From positions 248,001-312,000 of the forward strand of contig CATOTJ020000002.1 of the NCBI GenBank assembly GCA_951813525.2: a stretch of 64,000 bases of DNA. The letters run 5' to 3'. The notes beneath the pieces are model-generated. The model saw nothing but the letters and a program-made list of their open reading frames with translations. It did not search any database and was not told the DNA's origin. The translations under genes were made by a program, and so were the position numbers. Below, in pieces: positions 34,210 to 42,413 of the stretch; within the stretch, counting starts at the first letter, position 1, and each line of letters begins with the position of its first letter. The DNA is from Thermohalobaculum sp951813525. GTDB lineage: Bacteria > Pseudomonadota > Alphaproteobacteria > Rhodobacterales > Rhodobacteraceae.

Positions 34210-35831
34210 GCCGCGATCCTTCCCGTCACGCCGCCCAGGCGCACCAGCGCGCCAAAGCCGCCCGGCGCCTTGCCTGTTTCTGCGATTTTGCGCGCTACGG
34301 GGGTGGCGTCCAGGTAGTGCCCGGTTTTGAAATCGGGGCCGGGGTCGCGGCCTTCGCGGCTGCCGTTTTTCAGGAAATGCGCCAGCGGACAACTGACCAT
34401 GCCCAAACGCAGCGCATGCGCGACATCTGGGTTCTGTTCGAAATACCAGCGGCTGTCGAAAAATTCGATCGGCTCGATCCCGTTCGGAAGGCCCACCGTC
34501 AAATAGTGCCACAGAAGGGTCCGCTCACGCCCGCTGCCGCGCAGGCGGTGGCGTTCGAGGTATCCGGCACGGTCAAAGTAGTCGGACGAAACAAAAAATT
34601 CGTTCGGGTCGAGCATCAATCCCGACCCGATTTGGCAATAGTGGTCGAGCGCCGAGGAGAAGCGCCCGGCTTCGACTGCCGCCGCCGCGTCGGGATAGAT
34701 CGCGAGGTAGTATTCGGCGTCGAAGAGGTCGTTGAATGCGCCGGTAAGGCGTTCCTGCGGTACAGCGACCCCGGCGCTGTTGCCCGGGCGGTTGCGCTGG
34801 ACCCATAAAAGCAGGTGCAACCCGTCCTGGGGTGTTGCATAGGGATTGGGAAACGCCCGCTGCAGATCCGGATGGCGGCGGTACAGTTTGCGCACGCTTG
34901 CCGTTACGGGGGTATCGTTCTCGAACCGGTCATACGCGCAGTCGATGCGTTCGAAATCCGCCTGACCATGGCGGGCGATCGCGGCCTCGTAGAGGCGTTC
35001 GATCTCGGCGGTTGCACCATTGCCCGGATCGAAGATATCGCGCACCCGTTTGTGGGTGCCTGTCGGCCCGGTTCCGGAGAAATGGTAGGTTATCAGCGGC
35101 CAGTCATCGACGGTGAATGCGCCGCCGTGATCAGCCGTATCGCTGGCGGCCGCCTGCCGGATCGTTCGCCCGAAAAGGTTCCAGCTGGCGACATCCAGGT
35201 TGGGCACACGCAGCACCTTGACGCCGTCGAAAAGCGCGGGCGCCAGATCGGCCCAGCGTTGGTCGGTGAACAGCCCGCGTTCGCGGTCGTCGAAGCAATG
35301 GGCATCCAGCCGCGCCGCCCACCATTGGGCAAAGGCCCGCCCGTTGGCATCGGGGCGCAGCACCAGATGACCGAGATTGTAGATCCCGTGCTCGGTCACC
35401 GACATTTCGGTCAGGCGGATGCCGACATCGCTTTCTTCGGGCTGCAGGATGTGCGGCACCAACCCGATTGACGCGCCTTCCATATAACCACGGATCGGCT
35501 CGAGGCTGTGAAACAGATAGACGTCCGGGTCCAGATAGACGTGGAAATCGGCGTCTTCTTCTTCGATCAGGCGCACCAGTGCCCGTCCTTTGACGGCGGT
35601 GCACAGCTCCATCACGTTGTGCTGGAATATCCACGCCTTGTCATACCCGAGATCGAGCGGCGTCCAGATCCGGTCGAAGGGTTCTGCGGACAAATCCAGC
35701 CAGTCGGGCGCAATGTCGTTCAGCAAAAGCGTCAGCCGGGCGCCCGGCTGATGGTGGGCGAGGCTTTCCGCGAGGGCGCGGGCCTTGGGCAGATAGTTGA
35801 TCGAACAACTCGTATAGACCGAAAAACTCAT
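34206..35831 (-). CDS. Glycosyltransferase (GT-A type, DxD) with C-terminal accessory domain
   Basis: 541 aa. MSFSVYTSCSINYLPKARAL begins the GT-A fold and DFHVYLDPDVYLF holds the metal-binding DxD. After about residue 330 a second region has the repeats FDAEYYLAIYPDAAAAV, FDRAGYLERH and FDSRWYFEQNPDVA, as in polysaccharide biosynthesis proteins. The same repeat type occurs at the N terminus of the protein at 42414. The start at 35831 overlaps the upstream GT2 stop by 4 nt. Donor and acceptor sugars are unknown. Confidence 0.85.
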   Translation of the reverse strand: MSFSVYTSCSINYLPKARALAESLAHHQPGARLTLLLNDIAPDWLDLSAEPFDRIWTPLDLGYDKAWIFQHNVMELCTAVKGRALVRLIEEEDADFHVYLDPDVYLFHSLEPIRGYMEGASIGLVPHILQPEESDVGIRLTEMSVTEHGIYNLGHLVLRPDANGRAFAQWWAARLDAHCFDDRERGLFTDQRWADLAPALFDGVKVLRVPNLDVASWNLFGRTIRQAAASDTADHGGAFTVDDWPLITYHFSGTGPTGTHKRVRDIFDPGNGATAEIERLYEAAIARHGQADFERIDCAYDRFENDTPVTASVRKLYRRHPDLQRAFPNPYATPQDGLHLLLWVQRNRPGNSAGVAVPQERLTGAFNDLFDAEYYLAIYPDAAAAVEAGRFSSALDHYCQIGSGLMLDPNEFFVSSDYFDRAGYLERHRLRGSGRERTLLWHYLTVGLPNGIEPIEFFDSRWYFEQNPDVAHALRLGMVSCPLAHFLKNGSREGRDPGPDFKTGHYLDATPVARKIAETGKAPGGFGALVRLGGVTGRIAA

Positions 35832-37528
35832 GTGCCCGTCTCCGTCAGTTTCAGAGCCTGATCGCGCAAACGGCGGTTTTCGCGGCGGGCCAGCGCAAGG
35901 TCGGCCTCGGCACGCCGCAGCGATTGTTCGAGATCGGCATTCGTCGATTGCAAGGTTGCATCCGATGCCGACGACTGCGTCAGCAATTGCCACACCCCGG
36001 GCCCGGCGACGGCGTCATTACCGGTCAGATCCTGTAGATGCGCCGTGATATCGCGCACCCAGGGGCGCCGGTCGGGCATCGTGACCGAATTCTCCTGTCC
36101 GCGGATCGAGACATGGCAGAATGTCTCCGGGATCTCGACAATCTCGGGCAGATGCGGATCGGTCAGCGCCAACAGGAACAGCGCGTAATCTTCGGAGAGA
36201 TCATGCTCGATCTTGTGCGCTGCGAGGCGGGCGGCCAGCCGTTCGCGCGGGAACAGCACGGCGCAAACCGGCAACCGGTTCACGCCGGAGAACATATCGC
36301 GCCAGCCATCGGAGGCGTGACGGTCATGGGGGCGCGAGGCGGCAAGAACCCACCGGCCGGACGGCGTGGATTGCCATTCTTCGGCATGCAATTGGGTTGC
36401 GGTTACGATTAAGGGGCGCCGGGCGCCGAAACAGGCCGTGCGGATGTTCCGGAATGCGAACAGATCGACATAATCGTCATCGTCGATAAAGCAGGCATAA
36501 TCGCCGAGCGCGGCGGACAAGCCGCCAGTCAGATTATCGACCCGGCTGTGCAGGACCGTGGGGTTGTGTTGCAGGCGGATGGTCAGATTGACGAAGGCCT
36601 CGCCAAGGCGCCGTGCTTCCTGGACGGCCAGGGCGGGGTCGGCGTCGCTGGACAAGATAACTTCAAGCTGGACCTCGGGCACGCGGGCGCGGCTGATGCT
36701 GGCCAGCAGCCGTTCGAGCAGATGCGCGCGCGTGAACTGGGTGCGGACGATGATGGACAATGAGAATGCCGGAGACAGGTCCGCGACAGCCGCGTCGATT
36801 GCCTCGGCCAGCGACTGCGTCGGTTTGGGCGCGCGGGCTGCCTCGGCGGCAATTTCAACGTTGCCGGACAGGGTCTGCACCGTTTGACCGGCAAGCCGAG
36901 CGCCGAAGCGGGCGGTCAGTTCTTCGGTCATCAGCGCAAGTTCGCGTGTCATCAGCGTGCCGTTGATACCGGCACTCAGCCCGGGCAGAAACAGTGCCGT
37001 TCGATCCGCAAGATAGCCCTCGACGGCCAACACCGTCTCCAGGGCCTGATCGGGCAGGATGTCTGATGCGCCAAGGGCAGTGCGCGCAAACTCGGCGTCG
37101 AGCAGATAGAGGTCGGGCATCACGTCGAGCAACGGTTGCAGGCCCGGCGCGATGGGGATTGCGGGGACCTGCGAGGCATAAAGCGCCAGGTGGCGGCGGT
37201 CGTGCAGACCCAGCCCGCCGGCCCCGGCGATCGACCAATTTGCGCCGGCGGGGATCGCGGCCAGCGCCGCCGCGATCCGCCCCGGCAGCCGCGCATCCAG
37301 CACGATTTGCGGGTTGCGCAGCACTGCCAATGTATTGGCCCCGCCTGACGCTTCGCGATAGATCGTCTGTGCACATGGCACGCCGGACTGGTGGCGCACG
37401 AGGTCGTAGATGCCGTCCAGAAATGCGCTTTCCAGATCGCCGTTGTCCGGCAGCGCTTCGCGCTCGACCAGAAACCGAACGCCCGCCAAGCCTGGCCGGT
37501 CCAGACAAAAAGAAAATTGCTGTGTCAT
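35828..37528 (-). CDS. GT2-family glycosyltransferase with C-terminal coiled coil
   Basis: 566 aa. A ~250-residue N-terminal domain of unknown type precedes a GT2 domain (FSLSIIVRTQFTRAHLLERLL, then ACFIDDDDYVDLFAF as the DxD). The last ~60 residues form a heptad-rich coiled coil (SLRRAEADLALARRENRRL). ATGA coupling with the following glycosyltransferase and then the sulfotransferase suggests that these act in sequence on one polymer. Confidence 0.88.
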   Translation of the reverse strand: MTQQFSFCLDRPGLAGVRFLVEREALPDNGDLESAFLDGIYDLVRHQSGVPCAQTIYREASGGANTLAVLRNPQIVLDARLPGRIAAALAAIPAGANWSIAGAGGLGLHDRRHLALYASQVPAIPIAPGLQPLLDVMPDLYLLDAEFARTALGASDILPDQALETVLAVEGYLADRTALFLPGLSAGINGTLMTRELALMTEELTARFGARLAGQTVQTLSGNVEIAAEAARAPKPTQSLAEAIDAAVADLSPAFSLSIIVRTQFTRAHLLERLLASISRARVPEVQLEVILSSDADPALAVQEARRLGEAFVNLTIRLQHNPTVLHSRVDNLTGGLSAALGDYACFIDDDDYVDLFAFRNIRTACFGARRPLIVTATQLHAEEWQSTPSGRWVLAASRPHDRHASDGWRDMFSGVNRLPVCAVLFPRERLAARLAAHKIEHDLSEDYALFLLALTDPHLPEIVEIPETFCHVSIRGQENSVTMPDRRPWVRDITAHLQDLTGNDAVAGPGVWQLLTQSSASDATLQSTNADLEQSLRRAEADLALARRENRRLRDQALKLTETGT

Positions 37529-37590
37529 GTTCGCCCTTTCCGGTGACGGTCTGGCGATCGCGGTTGACGCTGAAGGAATTCGTCGGCGCC

Positions 37591-38502
37591 CTAGGCGATC
37601 GAGCGGAAGTCCCGAACCCCCGCATGTGCGCCCGCCAGGGCCGTTTTGCGCAAGTACTGACCGTAATTCGTCTTCATCAGCGGGGCCGCCAGCCGCAGCA
37701 TCTGTTCAACGTCGATCAGGCCCATCTGAAAGGCGACCTCTTCGATACAGCCTAGCTTGAGACCCTGACATTCATCGATCATCTGAACGAATTCGCTGGC
37801 GGCCAGCAGGCTGCGATGGGTGCCGGTATCGAACCAGGCAAATCCGCGGCCCAGCGTTTCGACATCCAGGCGCCGCTCGTCCAGATAAGTCTGCAGGAGA
37901 TCCGTGATTTCCAACTCGCCCCGCGGTGACGGCCTGACATCGCGGGCGCGGCGGCTGGCATCGCCGTCGAGAAAATAAAGCCCGGTTGCGGCATAGTCGG
38001 AGCGTGGCCGTCTCGGCTTTTCCTCGATGCTGGTCGCGCGGCCATCCGCATCGAAGCTGACGACACCGAAGTTGGTCGGATCGTCGACACGGTATCCAAA
38101 GATGGTCGAGCCATTGCGCGCATTCGCCCGTTCGAGCAACAGGCCCAGATCGGGACCATGAAAGATGTTGTCCCCCAGAACCAGAACCGATGGCGCACCG
38201 TCCAGGAAACCTTCGGCCAGCAGATAGGCCTGCGCCAGCCCTTCCGGCTTTGGCTGAACGATATACTCGATCGTCAGGCCAAGCCCGCTGCCGTCGCCGA
38301 ACAAAGCGCGGAAGCTGGCCAGCCGGTCCGGTGCCGTGATGATTGCGATCTCGGTTACGCCAGCCTGCATCAGCAGCGACAGCGGATAATAGATCATCGG
38401 TTTGTCGTAGACCGGCAGCAATTGCTTGGAAGCGATCAACGTGACGGGAAACAATCTGGAACCCGTGCCCCCGGCCAATATCAGTCCCTTGCGGCTGATC
38501 AT
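37591..38502 (-). CDS. rmlA: Glucose-1-phosphate thymidylyltransferase
   Basis: 303 aa. GLILAGGTGSRLFPVT is the nucleotide-binding signature, with QLLPVYDKPMIYYPLS, FHGPDLG and EEKPRRPRSDYA as in RmlA/RfbA. It forms dTDP-glucose for deoxysugar synthesis. ATG 38502 is preferred over ATG 38511 because AAAGGA stands at a normal distance. The partners rmlB, rmlC and rmlD are not in the window. Confidence 0.95.
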   Translation of the reverse strand: MISRKGLILAGGTGSRLFPVTLIASKQLLPVYDKPMIYYPLSLLMQAGVTEIAIITAPDRLASFRALFGDGSGLGLTIEYIVQPKPEGLAQAYLLAEGFLDGAPSVLVLGDNIFHGPDLGLLLERANARNGSTIFGYRVDDPTNFGVVSFDADGRATSIEEKPRRPRSDYAATGLYFLDGDASRRARDVRPSPRGELEITDLLQTYLDERRLDVETLGRGFAWFDTGTHRSLLAASEFVQMIDECQGLKLGCIEEVAFQMGLIDVEQMLRLAAPLMKTNYGQYLRKTALAGAHAGVRDFRSIA

Positions 38503-38628
38503 GCCTGGCATCCTTTCTGGCTCTCGCGCCCAGGCATTCTGACCAGGCTATGAAGGCGGTAACGGGTCCTTCATCGCCGCAGTGTGGTTGCCAATTCGTT
38601 AAGGCAGGCGCTTTTGGTTTTTATTTCT

Positions 38629-39825
38629 TTATCGGCGCTCGGCGATGTTCCCGGCGACCAGGTTGACGATCGACCAAACCGTCAGGCAGAGGACAAGTGC
38701 CGTCAGGATCAGGACCGGCCGGTCGGGATATTCTGCCCGATCCGAAAGCGTCGGCCGGATGTGGACGGCCAGGTGGCGATGGCGTCTGCGGGCCTCGACC
38801 TGGGCTTGCTGCTGATTGGCGAGGGCGACGGTGTAGGCCTGTTCGGCAAACTCCCGGTCGACCAGCAATTCTTCGTATTTTCCGACGACTTCGGACAGCG
38901 GCGTGTCGCCGCCCGCGCTGGCGGCCGCGCTGGTTCCCAGCCGGGTCCTCTCCTCGGCGATGCGCCTGTCCAGCGTGGAAATCCGGCGGCGCAGCGTTCG
39001 GATTTGCGGTGCCTCGGCATCCAGAATATCGGCGACCTGCTCCATCTTGACCTGGGCACGGGCGCGGTCTTCCTCCAGCGCTGCAACCAGTGCCAGGGTC
39101 GCCTGAGCGTTCAGGGTGGGATCAACTTCCTGTTCGTGATCGCGAAAGGCGCGCAGCCTTGCCCGGATTGTGCGCAGCCTTGTTTCGGCCTCGGCCAGTT
39201 CGCGGGCCGTGGCTTGGACCAGATCGGCGCGTGCGCCATCGGAAAGCCGGTTCACCAGCTCGATACTTTCCTTCAGGATCGCCGCGGCAATGGCGCGCGC
39301 ATCGTCGGGTGAAAACGCCCGTGCCTCGACACTGAGCAGCCCCGTCGACGGATCGATTGCAACGTCGATCATCCACATCCAATGGTCCAGCATATCCTCG
39401 ATCGGGGCGCCGGGCGGCAGCGTGAACAACGGATCCTGCGGCTCCTTCGCGAAGATGGCCTGCAGATCGATCCGCTTGGCCACGCCGCGCACAATCTGTT
39501 GACTTTGAATGAAGTCGTAGAGGATCTGCGCGTCGGTCCCCGTCGATCCGCCCGACAATCGGCTGATGGCGCCGAAAATTTCCATCGGGACAGCGTCTTC
39601 GTTCGAGCGGATCGAAAAGGCGGTGCGCGAGGCGAAACGCTCGCCCGCCCGTTCTTCGAGATACCAGATCCCGCCGCCCATTGGCGCGCCGACCAACAAC
39701 AGGAAGGTCAAAACGGCAAACCAGGGAAACCGGGCGCGCCGTACGGGCGCAGGCTGCTCAGGCGCCGGTGCCTGCACCTGTGTCCGGAGGCCTTCAGCAG
39801 CGACAATCGGTTCCATCTTGGTCAT
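38629..39825 (-). CDS. kpsE: Capsule polysaccharide export inner-membrane protein (KpsE-like)
   Basis: 398 aa. One helix near the N terminus (FPWFAVLTFLLLVGAPMGGGIWY) and one at the C terminus (VLILTALVLCLTVWSIVNLV) flank a long coiled-coil periplasmic region. This is the topology of KpsE/Wza-linking polysaccharide co-polymerases. It lies 12 bp downstream of kpsT in the same operon. Confidence 0.88.
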   Translation of the reverse strand: MTKMEPIVAAEGLRTQVQAPAPEQPAPVRRARFPWFAVLTFLLLVGAPMGGGIWYLEERAGERFASRTAFSIRSNEDAVPMEIFGAISRLSGGSTGTDAQILYDFIQSQQIVRGVAKRIDLQAIFAKEPQDPLFTLPPGAPIEDMLDHWMWMIDVAIDPSTGLLSVEARAFSPDDARAIAAAILKESIELVNRLSDGARADLVQATARELAEAETRLRTIRARLRAFRDHEQEVDPTLNAQATLALVAALEEDRARAQVKMEQVADILDAEAPQIRTLRRRISTLDRRIAEERTRLGTSAAASAGGDTPLSEVVGKYEELLVDREFAEQAYTVALANQQQAQVEARRRHRHLAVHIRPTLSDRAEYPDRPVLILTALVLCLTVWSIVNLVAGNIAERR

Positions 39826-39837
39826 TTCAAGTTCCCG

Positions 39838-40503
39838 TCACGCCGTTGGCTGCAAAAGATTGGCTTCGTGCATCTCGATCGCTTCGTTGATGTCAGGCAC
39901 AAAACGGAGCTGCCCACGTTCCAGCACCAGGCCCGACTGGCAGAACTGGCGCAGCGTACCCAGATTGTGCGAAATCATGATCAGCCGGGCGCGGCCCATG
40001 CGCGCCTTGAAGGCAGCCATGCATTTGTGCCGGAACGCCTGATCGCCGACGCCGATGATTTCATCGACCAGATATGTGTCGAACTCGACCGCCATCGAAA
40101 TCGCAAAGGCCAGCCGGGCCTTCATTCCGGTCGAAAAGGTGCTGAACGGCATCCACCAGGCATCGCCCAGTTCGGCAAACGCCCGCACCGATGCGGCCAT
40201 CTGATGCGGATCGCGCCCGTGGATACGCGCAACGAACCGCGTGTTCTGCGCCCCCGTCAGCGCCGGGTGGCATCCGCCCGAAAAGCCGAGCGGCCACGAG
40301 ACATGTTCGTCCGTGGCGATCCGCCCGCGGTCGGGTGTCATTGTCCCGGCGATCAGGCGCATCAGCGTCGATTTACCGGCGCCGTTGCGCCCCAGCAGCG
40401 CGAGGCCCGGCACATCGGGCAGGGTCATGGTCTGGTCGTCCAGGACGACCCGCGTGACCCCGTTGCGCCGGAACCTTTTGGACAAACGCTGCAGCCGGAT
40501 CAT
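39838..40503 (-). CDS. kpsT: Capsule polysaccharide ABC transporter ATP-binding protein (KpsT-like)
   Basis: 221 aa. Walker A GRNGAGKSTL, an ABC signature in the form FSTGMKARLAFA, and YLVDEIIGVGDQAF (Walker B and D loop) are all typical of KpsT-type exporters. It powers export of lipid-linked polysaccharide with KpsM. It overlaps kpsM by 4 nt. Confidence 0.95.
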   Translation of the reverse strand: MIRLQRLSKRFRRNGVTRVVLDDQTMTLPDVPGLALLGRNGAGKSTLMRLIAGTMTPDRGRIATDEHVSWPLGFSGGCHPALTGAQNTRFVARIHGRDPHQMAASVRAFAELGDAWWMPFSTFSTGMKARLAFAISMAVEFDTYLVDEIIGVGDQAFRHKCMAAFKARMGRARLIMISHNLGTLRQFCQSGLVLERGQLRFVPDINEAIEMHEANLLQPTA

Positions 40504-41270
40504 GCGGCGATCACCCGGGTCGGTGCCAGCCGCATGCCGATCAGCCCGGCCAATATCAGACCGCCCGCGATCGACAGCACATATCCCGGCGAAGCATGCG
40601 AGTTGTCATAGGCCGGAAAGAACCCTTCGCGCAGAAAGGCGACAATGTGGACAATCGGGTTCCACCAAAGCGCCTCGCGCGCAAATTCCGGCACTGACCA
40701 ATAGTAAAAGAAGACGCAACTGATCAGCAGAAGCGGCCGCGAGATCACGTTCCACGCCAGTTCCCACGTCTTGGAGACGGCGGTCGCCCAGACGTTGAAA
40801 AGACCCAGCGCCAGCCCCAGCAACGCGCCCAGCGCGAACGCCTTCAGGATCGGCAGGGGCCGGATCTGGACCTGATCGGGTGCGAAAAACAGGATGCCAG
40901 CAAAGATCACGAACCCGACGGCGATACCGGTAAGGGCCTGCAAGACAAAGCGCGCGATAACGGTGTCCAGCGGTGTGACCGCAGGATAGGTGAACAAGGG
41001 GCGGTTCACAAATGCCGATTTCGAGACGACGTTGGCGATGTCCACGAACCAGTGAAATCCGATATAGCCGGTCGCAAAGAACAGCGGAAAGCTTTTGCCC
41101 AACGGCGGCGCATGGGCGATCTGCGAGAACAGCACCGAAAGCATTGCGATAAAGCCGACAGGCTCGAGCAACGCCCAGACATAGCCCAGCCGCGAAATGC
41201 CATATCGCGTGATCATTTCCCGCAAGATCAACGCGTGCAGCACGCGGAATTTGGCCACGGTCCGGCTCAT
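40500..41270 (-). CDS. kpsM: Capsule polysaccharide ABC transporter permease (KpsM-like)
   Basis: 256 aa with about six membrane helices. LHALILREMITRYGISRLGYVWALLEP is the ABC-2 polysaccharide exporter N terminus, and EALWWNPIVHIVAFLREGFF a conserved C-terminal segment. GGGAGCAG lies upstream of ATG 41270; the open frame extends to 41378 without homology. Confidence 0.93.
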   Translation of the reverse strand: MSRTVAKFRVLHALILREMITRYGISRLGYVWALLEPVGFIAMLSVLFSQIAHAPPLGKSFPLFFATGYIGFHWFVDIANVVSKSAFVNRPLFTYPAVTPLDTVIARFVLQALTGIAVGFVIFAGILFFAPDQVQIRPLPILKAFALGALLGLALGLFNVWATAVSKTWELAWNVISRPLLLISCVFFYYWSVPEFAREALWWNPIVHIVAFLREGFFPAYDNSHASPGYVLSIAGGLILAGLIGMRLAPTRVIAA

Positions 41271-41376
41271 GTCTGCTCCCTTTCTGGGACACCGACCGTT
41301 CTGGCCCACGATCGTTAACCCGCCCTTAATCGCGACGCCGGACTGTCCCGCCGACGCCAGATCCTGGGGAGGACAC

Positions 41377-42375
41377 ATGATCCAATCATTGCTCTCGCGT
41401 GTGTTGACGAGTTTGGACGCGCCGACCGCCGATCTCTATTTTCTGAATGCCTGCGCGGATTTGATCGGGAACGGGGTCGAGCAGATTTCGCCGACCGTCT
41501 TTGCCTCGCAGGCGGCCTGTCTGGTGATTCGCCACGACCAGCGTGCCGGGCGTCTGCCGCCGCGGCGCCGGCTCATCTACCTGATCGACGACGATGTCGA
41601 TGCCGGGCAGGCCGATAACAACCTGCCATATTTCTATCGCCAGAAACTGCGCATTGTCGAAGGGGCGACGGCCAGGCGCTTGCGCCGATATGCCGGGGTC
41701 GCCGTTGTCGGATCGCCCGCATTGGCCGATGTCTATCGCCCGGTGATGGAGACGCATCTGCTGTGCCCATATTGGTCCGAACCGATGGGGGGAACCGCGC
41801 ATTTCAAGGCGCTGTCCGAAGACGGCTGGACGGATATGGGCTATCTGGGCTCGTCCGCCCATCGCGGCGATCTGGCGTTTCTGTTGCCCGTTGTGCAGGC
41901 GCTTTTGGCCGGGCATCCGAAGCTGCGCTTTCATTTGCCTGCTGAACATCGGCTGCCCCCGGACCTGGACGGTCACCCCCGCGTGCTACGCATTTCCGGC
42001 CCTAGTTGGAGCGGCTATCGGCGCGAATTGGTGGCGCGGCGGTTCCATATCGCGCTCTATCCGCTGTTGGATACGCCGTTTAACCGCAGCCGCTCGCCGA
42101 ACAAGCTGATCGAGCACGGCATTGTCGGCGCCGCCCCGGTCTATTCGCAAAGCTGGGACGCGGCAGGGCGTGCTGTTGCCGCGGGTGCGGGCCTTGCTGC
42201 CGCGAACGATCAGCGCCAATGGTTCGAGGCGGTTTCGGCGCTGCTGGCCGACCCTGCCCGGATCGGCGAGCTGTCGCGCGGTGCACAGCGCCTCGGTTCC
42301 CGAATGAACGATCCGGCACCGCAACGCGACCTTTGGCATTCGTTGCTGGGGTTGCGCGCCCAGGTCGCCGCTTGA
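41377..42375 (+). CDS. Glycosyltransferase-like protein
   Basis: 332 aa with a GT-B-like pattern: YLGSSAHRGDLAFLLPVVQALL resembles the hinge into the nucleotide-sugar domain, and SRSPNKLIEHGIVGAAPVYS resembles the donor-binding ExxE/HG region. GGGGAGG lies before ATG 41377. It is divergent from kpsM. The following gene starts within or just after its stop, so the two are probably co-translated. Confidence 0.75.
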   Translation: MIQSLLSRVLTSLDAPTADLYFLNACADLIGNGVEQISPTVFASQAACLVIRHDQRAGRLPPRRRLIYLIDDDVDAGQADNNLPYFYRQKLRIVEGATARRLRRYAGVAVVGSPALADVYRPVMETHLLCPYWSEPMGGTAHFKALSEDGWTDMGYLGSSAHRGDLAFLLPVVQALLAGHPKLRFHLPAEHRLPPDLDGHPRVLRISGPSWSGYRRELVARRFHIALYPLLDTPFNRSRSPNKLIEHGIVGAAPVYSQSWDAAGRAVAAGAGLAAANDQRQWFEAVSALLADPARIGELSRGAQRLGSRMNDPAPQRDLWHSLLGLRAQVAA

Positions 42376-42413
42376 ACAGCACCCTGATAAACGGGCTGGG
42401 CTGGCGCGCCGGT